Source of the DNA: an uncultured Actinomycetes bacterium
GTDB lineage: Bacteria; Actinomycetota; Acidimicrobiia; Acidimicrobiales; RAAP-2
Reading direction: 5' to 3'
Assembly (NCBI GenBank): GCA_903871335.1
Contig: CAIQGE010000020.1
Span: 1-64,000, forward strand
DNA: 64,000 nt
A program made the position numbers and the translations under genes. Positions 18,591-27,226 of this stretch are shown in pieces. Under the pieces are notes generated by a model, which was not told the origin of the DNA, did not search any database, and saw only the letters and a program-made list of their open reading frames with translations. Within the stretch, counting starts at the first letter, position 1. Every line of letters starts with the position of its first letter.

Positions 18591-18630
18591 CCGAAATCAA
18601 CCAAAATCTCCACTAAACGACGAACAGTGT
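18591..18630 (-). repeat. repeat copy C (right arm of inverted pair)
   Basis: Read on the minus strand it gives CGTTTAGTGGAG followed by the same 19-base core as copy B. It sits between the HTH gene and the rhuM-fic gene, pointing toward rhuM-fic. The 264 bp between the two genes holds no other recognisable coding sequence. Confidence 0.65.
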
Positions 18631-18681
18631 AGACACTGACGCTTGACAGTATGCGCGCAAATGAGACTGTGCGCGATGAAT

Positions 18682-18885
18682 TCACGTCGATCGCAGCTTC
18701 ACGACAAGTTCAAGGCCGAGGGCCTCGAGAACATTTTCCAATTTGTCGAGACGGACCGTCTTCTTGTGGTGCTCCACGAAATACACAAAGCTCGTCGAGA
18801 CGCCCGCCAAGTTTGCGAGATCTTGTTGATCGAGGCCGAGGCGACGCCTGCGCTCCTTCACTTCCTCGCCCAAGGTGTTGGTCAT
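18682..18885 (-). CDS. Y4mF/HipB-type HTH transcriptional regulator (antitoxin-like)
   Basis: A 67-residue XRE-family protein from ATG 18885, which has GAGGAGG eight bases upstream; the longer frame to 18942 is less likely. EEVKERRRRLGLDQQDLANL and AGVSTSFVYFVEHHKKTVRL form the helix-turn-helix, and LENVLEALGLELVV is the tail typical of the Y4mF group. These are usually HipB-like antitoxins encoded directly before hipA. No hipA follows; the next gene on this strand is rhuM-fic, 264 bp away. Three operator-like palindromes lie upstream, consistent with autorepression (inferred). Confidence 0.82.
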   Translation of the reverse strand: MTNTLGEEVKERRRRLGLDQQDLANLAGVSTSFVYFVEHHKKTVRLDKLENVLEALGLELVVKLRST

Positions 18886-18949
18886 TTCGGATTCCTCCTC
18901 AGGGCTACAGCGTGGATCCGATGTCAGCCACGTACGTTTCAACTAAAAA

Positions 18950-18965
18950 CAATACGATCGTACTG
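18950..18965. promoter_or_regulatory. operator-like palindrome 1
   Basis: CAATACGATCGTACTG, one base away from the perfect palindrome CAGTACGATCGTACTG, and followed by ATTTT as in site 2. It lies about 65 bp upstream of the HTH gene start on the minus strand. Confidence 0.6.
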
Positions 18966-19010
18966 ATTTTACCGGTGAGGGGGCATTTTGTAGCATCTTC
19001 GAGAGTATTT

Positions 19011-19026
19011 CAGTACGAACGTAATG
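19011..19026. promoter_or_regulatory. operator-like palindrome 2
   Basis: CAGTACGAACGTAATG, same 16-base motif with two changes from the palindrome, again followed by ATTTT. Its start is 61 bp from site 1 and 60 bp from site 3. Confidence 0.6.
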
Positions 19027-19070
19027 ATTTTCTGGCGCCCACTCTGTACGAGGAGTAATCAAGACACTTT

Positions 19071-19086
19071 CAGTACGATCGTCCTG
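19071..19086. promoter_or_regulatory. operator-like palindrome 3
   Basis: CAGTACGATCGTCCTG, one change from the palindrome. The near-constant 60-bp spacing, about six helical turns, would place all three sites on the same DNA face. Confidence 0.6.
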
Positions 19087-19250
19087 TTATGCGTTCGGGC
19101 AAGCATTGCTGAGTTTTCGAGTCGATCCGTTGGATCCGACGTACCAAGGCCTATGCCGCCGGTCCGTGCCGGCCACATCCCGAAGAAGCAGAACGCAACC
19201 ATCTCTCGAAATGCGCTGATCGGGGCCTCACTTCAGAGGTAGTACTTCAA

Positions 19251-19279
19251 TTGAACGTAGAAAATGGGCCTGCTACACT
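19251..19279 (+). promoter_or_regulatory. sigma70-type promoter of the rimP-nusA-infB operon
   Basis: TTGAAC at 19251-19256, a 17-bp spacer and TACACT at 19274-19279. Transcription would start near 19286, about 100 nt before the rimP start codon and about 30 nt before the attenuator hairpin. Confidence 0.65.
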
Positions 19280-19315
19280 GGGCGGACAGTCCGCCAAGGA
19301 CGTCTGGACTCGTTT

Positions 19316-19350
19316 AAGCGCGGGCCTCGTGCCCGCGCTTTCTCTTTTCT
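19316..19350 (+). terminator. intrinsic-terminator-like attenuator upstream of rimP
   Basis: A perfect 10-bp stem AAGCGCGGGC / GCCCGCGCTT (19316-19325 with 19331-19340) with a 5-base loop CTCGT is followed by TCTCTTTTCT. It lies between the promoter and rimP, so it would cut transcription before the operon unless read through. As nusA is in the operon, feedback by NusA on this hairpin is a plausible inference. Confidence 0.75.
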
Positions 19351-19386
19351 GGACGGCCTGACGGTGCCGAACAGGAAGGAGCAAAA

Positions 19387-19884
19387 GTGGACCTCGAGAC
19401 GCCCTTTCGCACCTTGCTGGCCGAAATGAACGTTGATCTCTACGATGTTGAAGTTACCAATGGTGCCCTCAACGTCACGGTCACCCAAGAGGGTGGCATC
19501 GATCTCGACACCTTAACCGCTGCCAATCACGCATTGTCGGCGTGGCTGGACGAGCACGATCCCGTCTCCGGTCGCTACACCCTGGACGTCTCGAGCCCAG
19601 GTCTGGAACGGCGTTTGCGCCTTCCGCGCCACTTTCAGAGCGCCGTCGGGGAGACCGTGACGTTCCGAGAACTGCGCGGAAACGAGCCGACCCGACGCCT
19701 CGAGGGGCGCCTGGTCGCAGCGGACGAGAACGGCGCCACGATCGACGACCCCGAGGCGGGCCAGGTCACCGTGACCTACGAGAACCTCGAGCGCGCCCGC
19801 ACAGTCTTTGTCTGGGGCGCCGCCCCGAAACCATCACCGTCCAAGGGTCGACCGACGACGAGTAAAGCGAGTGGGAGAAAGTAA
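19387..19884 (+). CDS. rimP: ribosome maturation factor RimP
   Basis: Needed for 30S subunit maturation. The protein (165 aa) has the RimP pattern: VDLYDVEVTNGALNVTV, IDLDTLTAANHALSAWLD, and the conserved YTLDVSSPGLERRLRLPRHF leading into an Sm-like C-terminal domain. The C-terminal 15 residues are Lys/Ser/Pro-rich. The start is GTG 19387, eight bases after an AGGAG. It is the first gene of the operon and ends 2 bp before nusA. Confidence 0.93.
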   Translation: MDLETPFRTLLAEMNVDLYDVEVTNGALNVTVTQEGGIDLDTLTAANHALSAWLDEHDPVSGRYTLDVSSPGLERRLRLPRHFQSAVGETVTFRELRGNEPTRRLEGRLVAADENGATIDDPEAGQVTVTYENLERARTVFVWGAAPKPSPSKGRPTTSKASGRK

Positions 19885-19886
19885 CT

Positions 19887-21047
19887 ATGGCGAATTTTGA
19901 ATTCCTCGACGCGCTCGGACAGATTGCGCGTGACCAGAACATTGACGAGGCCGAGCTGCTCCAGGCCCTCGCCAACGCACTTCTCGCCGCCTACAAGCGC
20001 CGCGACGACTCCGCCGAAGAAGCCGAAGTCGAGATCAACCCCGAGACCGGTGAAATCAAGGTGTGGGGCTTGGAACTCGACCTCGAGGGCAATGTTGTGA
20101 AGGAGTGGGACGCCACCCCGAAGGACTTCGGCCGTATCGCCGCCCAGACCGCGAAGCAGGTGCTCATGCAGCTCATTCGCGACATCCAGCGCCGCCAGAT
20201 GTACGAAGAGTTCGCGAATCGTGAGGGTGACATCGTCTCCGGTACGGTCCAGCAGAACGACAACCGCTACACGCTGCTCGACATTGGTCGCGTGGAGGCC
20301 CTCCTGCCGCAGGCGGAGCAGATTGCCTTTGAGCGCTACGACCACGGTGCACGCATCAAGGTGTACATCGTCGAGGTTCGCAAGACCAACAAGGGTCCCC
20401 AGATCGTCGTGAGTCGCACGCACCCGGCGCTGGTGGCCAAGTTGTTCGAGATCGAAGTACCCGAGATTGCCTCCGGTCTCGTTGAGATCAAGGCTCTCGC
20501 TCGCGAACCCGGCCACCGCTCGAAGATTGCCGTGGCGTCGAACGACTCGATGGTCGACCCGGTCGGAGCCTGTGTCGGCGCGCGTGGTTCACGCGTGCGC
20601 AACGTCACTAACGAACTACGCAGCGAGCGCATCGACGTGGTGCCCTACAGCGACGACCCGGTGCAATTCATCCAGGCCGCCCTGCAACCGGCGCGCGTGC
20701 GCGAGGTCCGATTGGACGAGGCCGAAGGCGTCGCTACGGTGATCGTTCACGACCAGCAGCTCTCCTTGGCCATTGGCAAGGAAGGCCAGAACGCCCGTCT
20801 CGCCGCTCGCTTGACGGGTTGGCGCATCGATATCCGTTCGGAATCTCAGGAGTCCGACGAGGCCGAGGGTCTGCCCGACGGCGACCAGGTGATCGTGATC
20901 GACGAAATCGTCGAGATGGAGGACGGCTCGGTGGTTGAAGTGGTCGACGTCATTGAAATCAATGACGACGGTGAGATCGTCGACGAGGCCGTCTTTGTGG
21001 CCGAGATCGAGGAATCATCCGCCGACAGCGAAGAGGAAACGGCATAG
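19887..21047 (+). CDS. nusA: transcription termination/antitermination factor NusA
   Basis: RNA polymerase-binding elongation factor. The N-terminal domain ([18 protein letters not shown]) is followed by S1 ([20 protein letters not shown]), KH1 and KH2 ([33 protein letters not shown]). An acidic C-terminal tail of about 65 residues rich in Asp, Glu and Val is present, and E. coli-type AR repeats are absent, as usual in actinobacteria. Length is 386 aa. Its stop overlaps the region where the ylxR frame begins. Confidence 0.96.
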   Translation: MANFEFLDALGQIARDQNIDEAELLQALANALLAAYKRRDDSAEEAEVEINPETGEIKVWGLELDLEGNVVKEWDATPKDFGRIAAQTAKQVLMQLIRDIQRRQMYEEFANREGDIVSGTVQQNDNRYTLLDIGRVEALLPQAEQIAFERYDHGARIKVYIVEVRKTNKGPQIVVSRTHPALVAKLFEIEVPEIASGLVEIKALAREPGHRSKIAVASNDSMVDPVGACVGARGSRVRNVTNELRSERIDVVPYSDDPVQFIQAALQPARVREVRLDEAEGVATVIVHDQQLSLAIGKEGQNARLAARLTGWRIDIRSESQESDEAEGLPDGDQVIVIDEIVEMEDGSVVEVVDVIEINDDGEIVDEAVFVAEIEESSADSEEETA

Positions 21048-21283
21048 GACCGATTCGTACCTGCGTCGTCTGCCGACGACGCGGCGAAGCGGCGACGTTC
21101 GTTCGGGTCTCCTGGAACGCTCAGCGCGGCTGGTACCGCGGCGCCGGCGATGGACGAGGAGCACACGTGTGCGGGGTGGGAGAGTGCGTGACAGCGCTGC
21201 GCCCGGCCACCGTGTCACGAGCGCTCCGCCGATCAGTGGCCCCGGAGGATTGGGACATCGTTCGGCAAATACTTCTCGGGTAG
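21044..21283 (+). CDS. ylxR: YlxR-family (DUF448) RNA-binding protein, apparent non-AUG start
   Basis: Found by reading the frame between nusA and infB. It contains PIRTCVVCRRRGEAATFVRV with the family CxxC and basic patch, an RGAHVCGVGECVTALRP segment with a second Cys pair, and SRALRR. YlxR lies between nusA and infB in most Gram-positive genomes, which supports the call. No ATG, GTG or TTG is available that keeps the CxxC region. ATA at 21044, overlapping the nusA stop as ATAG, or ATT at 21053 are the only near candidates, so the protein is about 76-79 aa. Gene finders would miss it. Confidence 0.82.
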   Translation: MGPIRTCVVCRRRGEAATFVRVSWNAQRGWYRGAGDGRGAHVCGVGECVTALRPATVSRALRRSVAPEDWDIVRQILLG

Positions 21284-21363
21284 TGAAAGCACCCCGCGAA
21301 GTGTGAGAGACTAGAAATCGCGTCTGAGAGCCCCCGCGACCGGCGCAAAGGTGAAGGAACGTC

Positions 21364-24099
21364 TTGGCGACAAAGAAAATTCGTGTACACGAGCTCGCGC
21401 GTGAGCTCGGCATGACCAACAAAGAGATCCTCGATCTCTCGCAGACCCTCGGTATCGGGGTGAAGAGCGCCTCGTCGTCCATTGAGGACGCCCAGGCCGA
21501 CCGCGTGCGCCGTAAGGCCGACGCGGAAGGACTCCGACGCGAGCAGCAGCCCGAGGAGGTGGCGCCCAAGAAGGCGACCCGCAACGCGAAGGAGGACGAG
21601 ACACCATCGTCCCGCCCCGAACCCGCTCCGCGCGACGAACCCGTCGTCGCGGCGACCCCGACCGCCGCGCCCGCGGCGGATGTCGCCGAGGCGACCGAGT
21701 CCGTCGCCACACCCGCGCCCGCTGAGGCGCCTCGCGTGGTCCGTACTCGTACCGCGCCCCCGAAGCCCGCGCCCGTTCGCACGGTGTCGCCCGATGGGCC
21801 CACCACCATTCGTCCGACGCAGCGTCCCGCAGCCGGTGATGGCGAAGCGCGGACCGCGCCTCCGTTGTCCGCAACCGGTCGACCGATCCCGCCGCCCATG
21901 CGTCCTCCGCTGTCGGCCACGGGTCGCCCCATTCCTCCTCCGCCCATGCGTCGTTCACCGACGCCGGGCGCGACCGGTCGACCCGGTGGCCCGGGTGCTC
22001 GACCTGGTGGACCCGGCGCACGTCCGGGTGGACCCGGCGGTCCGGGTGGCCCGCGCACGGGTGGCGCTCCGCGTCCCGGTGGCGGTCCCGGTAGTCGTCC
22101 CGGCGGAGCCGGAGCCGGTGGTGGGAGTTTTGGTGGACCTAGTGCACGTCCGGGCGGACCCGGTGGTCCCGGTGGTCCTCCGCGCGGTGGTGCGGCTCGA
22201 GGTGGTGGTGGTCCTCGCGGATCTCAGCGCAAGCAGACCCGACGTCGCCGCCGCAACGTCGAAGAGCTCGAGCCGACTCTCGCTACCGCGTACATGCCGA
22301 GCAACGCGCCGGTGCCCGAGGGCGAAATCATTCTCGAGCGCGGCTCTACGGCCAAGGACGTCGGTCCGAAGCTGAATCGTTCGGCCGCGGACATCGTCCG
22401 ATTCCTGTTCTTGCAGGGCGAAATGGTCACGGCCGTCCAGTCCCTGACGGACGACATGATCGAGCTCTACGCCGCCGAAATTGGTGCGACGGTGCGTCTC
22501 GTGGATCCGGGTGAAGAACAAGAGGCGGCCCTGCTCGCCAAGTTCTTTGACGACGACGAGGACGATGACGAGATCGACCCCGAACCGCGTCCGCCGATCG
22601 TGACCGTCATGGGTCACGTCGACCACGGTAAGACCTTGTTGCTCGACCGTATTCGTTCCGCGAACGTGGTCGCCGGTGAGGCCGGTGGCATCACCCAGCA
22701 CATCGGTGCGTATCAGGTCGACTGGCACGGACGCATCATCGCGTTCATCGACACTCCGGGTCACGAGGCGTTCACCGCCATGCGTGCTCGTGGTGCCAAA
22801 GTCACCGACATTGTCATTCTCGTGGTGGCGGCGGACGACGGCGTGATGCCGCAGACCGTTGAAGCCATCAACCACGCCAAGGCGGCCGACGTGCCGATCA
22901 TCGTGGCCGTGAACAAGATGGACAAGCCGGACGCCAATCCCGACCGTGTTCTCCAACAGCTCTCCGAGCACGGTCTCGTGCCCGAAAAGTGGGGTGGCGA
23001 CACGATTGTTGTCGAGATCTCCGCGCTGCAGAGCACAGGTATCGACGCGCTGCTCGAGCAGGTTCTGCTCGTGGCTGACATCGAAGAGCTCGAGGACCGC
23101 GCCACCGGACACGCCGTCGGCACGGTCATCGAAGCGAATCTCGAAGTGGGACGCGGCCCAGTCGCGACCGTGATGATCCAGCGCGGTGAACTGCGCGTGG
23201 GTGATCCCGTGGTCGCTGGTGCCGGTTGGGGCAAGGTCAAGGCTTTGATCAACGACAAGGGCCAGCAGGTCAAGTTCGCGGGTCCCTCGACCCCGGTGCA
23301 GGTACTTGGTTTCTCCGAACCGCCGTTCGCGGGTGACGAGATGCGCGTGGCGAGTGACCTCGGTCACGCTCGCACGTTGGCCGAGGCTCGTGCGCAGCGC
23401 GTTCGCTTGACGGGTCACCAGCCGGCTATCGCCGGTGGTGGTGCTCGTCTCGAGGACCTCTTCGAGCAGATTCAGCGTGGCGAAACCGCCACTCTCAACA
23501 TTGTCCTGAAGGCCGACGTGCAGGGTTCGCTCGAAGCCTGCACCGAGTCGCTCAAGAAGCTCGAACGCGACGAGGTCAAGCTCGCCATTGTGCACCGCGG
23601 CGTCGGCGGAATTACCGAGAACGACGTCCAGCTGGCGCGAGCCTCCAACGCGACGATCATTGGTTTCAATGTTCGACCCGATAAGCGCAGTCGTGATCTC
23701 GCCGAGAGTGAGCACGTGGAAGTGCGCACCTACGAAATCATCTACAAACTCATCGAAGAGATCGAATCGGCCATGCTCGGTTTGCTCGCTCCGGAGTTCG
23801 AAGAGATTGTCACCGGCGAAGCCGAGGTGCGCGAAGTCTTCCGCGTGCCGAAGATCGGTGCCATCGCGGGTTGCTTCGTGCGCGACGGTGTCATCACGCG
23901 TGGATCGAAGGTTCGATTCCTGCGCGAGGGCACGATCATCTGGAAGGGCTCGATCACCTCGCTGCGTCGTTTCAAGGACGACGCTCGTGAAGTGAACGCC
24001 GGCTTCGAGTGCGGTATCGGTCTGTCCGACTACCAGGACCTCAAAGAAGGCGACATCATCGAAACGTTCGAGGAACGGGAAATTCCTCGGACCGCCTAA
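21364..24099 (+). CDS. infB: translation initiation factor IF-2
   Basis: GTPase that brings initiator tRNA to the 30S subunit. IF2N begins [20 protein letters not shown]. An intrinsically disordered stretch of about 280 residues follows, rich in Pro, Arg and Gly with repeated RPGGPG units (about 195-295), then the second IF2N. The G domain has GHVDHGKT at 417-424, DTPGHEA and NKMDKPD. Domains II-IV end in [18 protein letters not shown]. Length is 911 aa, typical for actinobacteria. The start is TTG 21364 with GAAGGAA upstream. Confidence 0.97.
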   Translation: MATKKIRVHELARELGMTNKEILDLSQTLGIGVKSASSSIEDAQADRVRRKADAEGLRREQQPEEVAPKKATRNAKEDETPSSRPEPAPRDEPVVAATPTAAPAADVAEATESVATPAPAEAPRVVRTRTAPPKPAPVRTVSPDGPTTIRPTQRPAAGDGEARTAPPLSATGRPIPPPMRPPLSATGRPIPPPPMRRSPTPGATGRPGGPGARPGGPGARPGGPGGPGGPRTGGAPRPGGGPGSRPGGAGAGGGSFGGPSARPGGPGGPGGPPRGGAARGGGGPRGSQRKQTRRRRRNVEELEPTLATAYMPSNAPVPEGEIILERGSTAKDVGPKLNRSAADIVRFLFLQGEMVTAVQSLTDDMIELYAAEIGATVRLVDPGEEQEAALLAKFFDDDEDDDEIDPEPRPPIVTVMGHVDHGKTLLLDRIRSANVVAGEAGGITQHIGAYQVDWHGRIIAFIDTPGHEAFTAMRARGAKVTDIVILVVAADDGVMPQTVEAINHAKAADVPIIVAVNKMDKPDANPDRVLQQLSEHGLVPEKWGGDTIVVEISALQSTGIDALLEQVLLVADIEELEDRATGHAVGTVIEANLEVGRGPVATVMIQRGELRVGDPVVAGAGWGKVKALINDKGQQVKFAGPSTPVQVLGFSEPPFAGDEMRVASDLGHARTLAEARAQRVRLTGHQPAIAGGGARLEDLFEQIQRGETATLNIVLKADVQGSLEACTESLKKLERDEVKLAIVHRGVGGITENDVQLARASNATIIGFNVRPDKRSRDLAESEHVEVRTYEIIYKLIEEIESAMLGLLAPEFEEIVTGEAEVREVFRVPKIGAIAGCFVRDGVITRGSKVRFLREGTIIWKGSITSLRRFKDDAREVNAGFECGIGLSDYQDLKEGDIIETFEEREIPRTA

Positions 24100-24104
24100 C
24101 GACG

Positions 24105-24470
24105 GTGGCCTACGACCGCGGAGGGGGCAAGCCGCCCTATCCCCGCAGCGCGCGGGTGAATCAGATTTTGCGCGAAGTCATCTCGGACACCATTGTGCGT
24201 CTGGGCGACACCGATGACCGGTTGGGGCTCCTGACGGTCACCGGTGTCGAGACGACGCCCGATCTTCGTAACGCCACGGTCTTCTTGGACTCCCTCACGC
24301 CCGAAGCACGCGAAGCCCTCGACGAACGTCGCGCGCAGATTCAGTCCTCGGTCAACGCCCAAACGCGTCTCAAGCGCACGCCGAAGTTGTCCTTCGTGAT
24401 TGACCCGGCGGTCAAGAGTGGTGAGTCGGTTGAGGAGATCATCCGCCGACTGCACGATGACGAGTCGTAA
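24105..24470 (+). CDS. rbfA: ribosome-binding factor A
   Basis: 30S maturation factor with a KH-like fold. From GTG 24105 the protein is 121 aa: RSARVNQILREVISDTI, LLTVTGVETTPDLRNATVFLD and TPKLSFVIDPAVKSGESVEEII. An upstream ATG at 24009 would overlap infB by 90 bp and adds residues unlike RbfA, so it is rejected. Its end overlaps truB by 14 bp. Confidence 0.93.
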   Translation: MAYDRGGGKPPYPRSARVNQILREVISDTIVRLGDTDDRLGLLTVTGVETTPDLRNATVFLDSLTPEAREALDERRAQIQSSVNAQTRLKRTPKLSFVIDPAVKSGESVEEIIRRLHDDES

Positions 24471-25338
24471 CGGGTTACTCCTCGTCGACAAGGCGACGGG
24501 CATGACGAGTCACGACGTCGTCGCTCGTGTTCGTCGACTCTTTCAGGAACGTTCGGTGGGCCACGCGGGCACGCTCGATCCATTAGCGACCGGGCTCTTG
24601 GTACTCGGCATTGGTCGATCGACTCGATTGCTACGTTTCGCGCAAGCCGAGACCAAGCGTTACACGGGCGCCGTGCGTTTTGGGGTGGCCACCGATTCCC
24701 TCGACGCCGACGGTGCGGTGGTTGGTGAAGCACCGGTTCCGGACCTAAGGGCGGAGGTGGTGGCCGCGGCGGCCGTTCCGTTGCACGGCGACATCCTCCA
24801 AATCCCGCCGATGGTGTCAGCCATCAAACAGGGTGGGCGCAAGCTCTACGAAATTGCTCGCGAGGGTGGGGAAGTGGAACGCGCGCCGCGTCCCGTCACG
24901 ATCGACTCCTTCACTCTCGCACCCACCGCCGACCCGACGATCTGGACTTTTGATGTTCGGTGCTCGGTGGGCACGTACGTTCGCGTCCTCGCGGCCGATC
25001 TCGCGACGAATCTCGGAACCCTCGGTCACCTGGTCGCGCTGCGCCGCGAGGCCAGCGGTGACCACGAGGTGGCGAGCGCTCACACGCTCGACGAACTCGA
25101 GTCGCTACTCGAGCGTGGCGATGACCCGATCGCGCCGCCGCTCGACTTCGTTTCGCACTTGGAACGCGTCATTCTTGACGACGCCGGCGTGCGAGCAATT
25201 GGTCAGGGCAAACGTATTGCCTACAACGGAGCGAGCGATGACGCGGCGGCCGTCGACGAGGCCGGTGAATTGGTCGCGATTCTGCGGCGTCGCGGCGAAA
25301 CGTGGCAACCGGACGTTGTCTTGCGCCCGGTGTCCTGA
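24457..25338 (+). CDS. truB: tRNA pseudouridine(55) synthase
   Basis: Makes pseudouridine 55 in the tRNA T-loop. From ATG 24457 the protein is 293 aa. GLLLVDKATGMTSHDVV is followed by the catalytic motif VGHAGTLDPLATGLL with Asp41. QIPPMVSAIKQGGRKLYEIAR and CSVGTYVRVLAADL are also conserved. A PUA-like C-terminal segment closes the protein. It overlaps rbfA by 14 bp, consistent with translational coupling. Confidence 0.95.
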   Translation: MTSRNGLLLVDKATGMTSHDVVARVRRLFQERSVGHAGTLDPLATGLLVLGIGRSTRLLRFAQAETKRYTGAVRFGVATDSLDADGAVVGEAPVPDLRAEVVAAAAVPLHGDILQIPPMVSAIKQGGRKLYEIAREGGEVERAPRPVTIDSFTLAPTADPTIWTFDVRCSVGTYVRVLAADLATNLGTLGHLVALRREASGDHEVASAHTLDELESLLERGDDPIAPPLDFVSHLERVILDDAGVRAIGQGKRIAYNGASDDAAAVDEAGELVAILRRRGETWQPDVVLRPVS

Positions 25339-25375
25339 GGTATCTCCAGTCAAAGGACATCGGACCTGGTCTGTG

Positions 25376-25903
25376 TTACCAGAGAGCCTTGGGCAATCGA
25401 TCGTCGAATTCCACGAACGCGTGACGCGCCACGGTATGAAGCTCGGTCATGAGCGGATCATGGTCGATGTTGTTGAGCGTGGCGAACACCTTGACCGTTC
25501 GAGTCTTTTTCTCCGTGACGCGCGACGTCACCGCCGCGACGCCCACCGTCCGTGAACCCATGACGCTGACTGGTTTGTAGGTCGAGATCTCCATGGAAGC
25601 GAGATCGTCAAAGGCAATCACGTATCGGCGGAGCGGATTTCGTATCTCCAGCGTGTTCTTCTCGTAATCCACGAGGATGTCGGTCAGGAGATAACGAAGG
25701 GAACTCAGTACGAAACACAGTGCGAGAGTCGTCACAAAAACCGTTCCACTCGCGTGCGCCGAGGGATGGACGACGTTCGCGATCACGATGTTCAGCACGA
25801 TGGCGACCGCGGCGACCGCGCACAGATTCAGCGGATTGAAAATGAAAACCGCCGCTACCGAAAGGCGGTGAGGTGCCAGCCGTCGACGCGATGCAAAGTC
25901 CAC
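25376..25903 (-). CDS. membrane protein with bacterial PH-like domain, hypothetical
   Basis: On the minus strand, the long open frame reaches into ribF, but only the part from GTG 25903 avoids that gene and begins sensibly (basic residues, then two hydrophobic helices: LCAVAAVAIVLNIVIANVV and VFVTTLALCFVLSSL). The remaining 100 or so residues (DYEKNTLEIRNPLRRYVIAF, then ISTYKPVSVMG) look like the beta-rich PH fold of small two-helix membrane proteins. It is 175 aa, convergent with truB and divergent from ribF. Function is unknown; the start is inferred. Confidence 0.65.
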   Translation of the reverse strand: MDFASRRRLAPHRLSVAAVFIFNPLNLCAVAAVAIVLNIVIANVVHPSAHASGTVFVTTLALCFVLSSLRYLLTDILVDYEKNTLEIRNPLRRYVIAFDDLASMEISTYKPVSVMGSRTVGVAAVTSRVTEKKTRTVKVFATLNNIDHDPLMTELHTVARHAFVEFDDRLPKALW

Positions 25904-25981
25904 TCGTTGAAGGTACCAGTCACGGGTCGCGCATTTGGCGGGCGCATCGACGCATTCACGGTGACCGGTAACTTGTAGGCG

Positions 25982-26950
25982 ATGAAGGTTCTCTACGACC
26001 ACGATCCCGTGGGGGATCCGCGCGGCGCCGCGGTCACCATCGGCGTGTTCGATGGTGTGCACCGTGGACATCAGTCTGTGCTGCGTCAATTGGTGGACGA
26101 CGCAGCGCGTCGGGACCTGACGTCGACCGTGGTGACCTTTGATCCCCACCCCGCGCTGGTACTCGCCCCGGAAAAAGCACCCGCCCAAATTGAGCCGCTC
26201 GCCCGACGGGTGGAGCGTTTCGCCGCCCTCGGGATCGACCAGGTTCGTGTCATCACCTTTGACGCCCTCGCCTCGCGCGAGGAAGCTGAAGACTTCGTTG
26301 ATCGGGTCCTCGTTGATCAATTAGCCACCCGGCACGTGCACGTGGGTCATGACTTTCACTTCGGCCGTGATCGCGGCGGGAATGTGGAGAAACTGGAGGC
26401 CTGGGGGAGTACTCGTGGCTTCGACGTTGCGGGACTCGAGCTGGTGACCGATGGCGGTCGTATTTCCTCCACACGAATTCGTGACCTCATCGCCCAGGGA
26501 CGCGTCGAAGAAGCCGGTGACTTGCTCGGACACTTCGTGGTCATCACGGGCACGGTCGAGCACGGTGACGCCCGAGGCGGCGCGGAACTCGGCTACCCGA
26601 CCGCCAACTTGGCTCTACCAACCCACGCGGCGCGACCGGGTCTCGGCATCTACGCCGGTGCGGCGGAATTGGCCAGCGGTGAGTGGCACGCGGCGGCGAT
26701 TTCGGTGGGACGACGACCCCAGTTCTACGAGCACGGGGACGTTCTGATCGAAGCCTTCCTTCTCGATTTCGACGGCAACCTCTACGGCCAGGACGTTGAT
26801 CTCGTGTTCTTCAAGTTCTTGAGAGGTGAGGCCACGTTCAATTCCGTCGACGAACTGGTGGAGCAGATTGAACGGGACGTCGCGCACGCCGCCAAGGAGT
26901 ACGAGCGTTTCTCCGGGAATCCCGGCGTTTTGCTCCGGTTTCACGTCTGA
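25982..26950 (+). CDS. ribF: bifunctional riboflavin kinase / FMN adenylyltransferase
   Basis: Makes FMN and then FAD from riboflavin. The N-terminal FAD synthetase has IGVFDGVHRGHQSVLRQLV and, further on, VGHDFHFGRDRGGN and ISSTRIRDLI. The C-terminal kinase has GTVEHGDARGGAELGYPTAN with the conserved PTAN, then FLLDFDGNLYGQ with the catalytic Glu region. Length is 322 aa, normal. Its position after truB is the usual one. Confidence 0.95.
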   Translation: MKVLYDHDPVGDPRGAAVTIGVFDGVHRGHQSVLRQLVDDAARRDLTSTVVTFDPHPALVLAPEKAPAQIEPLARRVERFAALGIDQVRVITFDALASREEAEDFVDRVLVDQLATRHVHVGHDFHFGRDRGGNVEKLEAWGSTRGFDVAGLELVTDGGRISSTRIRDLIAQGRVEEAGDLLGHFVVITGTVEHGDARGGAELGYPTANLALPTHAARPGLGIYAGAAELASGEWHAAAISVGRRPQFYEHGDVLIEAFLLDFDGNLYGQDVDLVFFKFLRGEATFNSVDELVEQIERDVAHAAKEYERFSGNPGVLLRFHV

Positions 26951-26953
26951 GCA

Positions 26954-27173
26954 GAGTCGCGGCCTCAAGGCTCGCCTGACCCTCGTCGGTGACCAGCCGC
27001 ACCTCACCCAGGCGACGCCACTGCGCCGGTACGTCGATCCCGGTGTGCTCCTTTCCGAGGCTCAGTGGAATTTCCCTTCAATGGTGAGTGTTTCGTGCGC
27101 ACCCGCAGGTGACTGCGCGATCGTCGGATCCCGGGGTTCTTCCGCCGCCGTCTCGGTTTTGGCTCCCCGCTAG
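26954..27173 (+). pseudogene. possible remnant of a Cys-pair repeat protein
   Basis: The frame downstream of ribF ends with VSVSCAPAGDCAIVG before a stop at 27173. This is the same Cys-x(n)-Cys-x-x-x-Gly unit as in the 15.8-17.0 kb protein. Only one unit is left, and there is no sensible start outside ribF. It may be a decayed tail of a second family member; chance resemblance cannot be excluded. Confidence 0.3.
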
Positions 27174-27226
27174 CCCTCGGAAAAGCCGGCACAGGGACGA
27201 CAGCAGGGTCGCCCCGACGGGTTTTC

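Larger units (their letters stand above)
18886..19386. other. intergenic: operator array, promoter and leader of the rimP-nusA-infB operon
   Basis: I see no gene in these 500 bp. The left part holds three operator-like palindromes about 60 bp apart (18950-19086), probably for the HTH gene on the minus strand. The right part holds a sigma70-like promoter (19251-19279) and a terminator-like hairpin (19316-19350) ahead of rimP. Composition shifts from AT-rich to GC-rich across the region, marking the right border of the accessory island. Confidence 0.7.

Noticed and set aside
18535-18685. Minus-strand frame of about 49 codons from a GTG overlapping the HTH stop, possible hipA start
   Set aside because: Does not resemble the HipA N-terminus and ends before the rhuM-fic gene; it mostly translates the inverted repeat.
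18643-18966. Plus-strand ORF overlapping the HTH gene
   Set aside because: It is the antisense of the Y4mF-type gene, which has clear HTH motifs and a ribosome-binding site.
21955-22230. DNA tandem repeat inside infB as a separate repeat element
   Set aside because: The repeated GGTCCCGG-type units encode the in-frame Arg-Pro-Gly linker usual in actinobacterial IF-2.
21955-23715. 586-codon minus-strand open frame opposite infB
   Set aside because: Antisense of the Pro/Gly-rich region and G domain of IF-2; Thr/Gly/Ser repeats only reflect the sense repeats.
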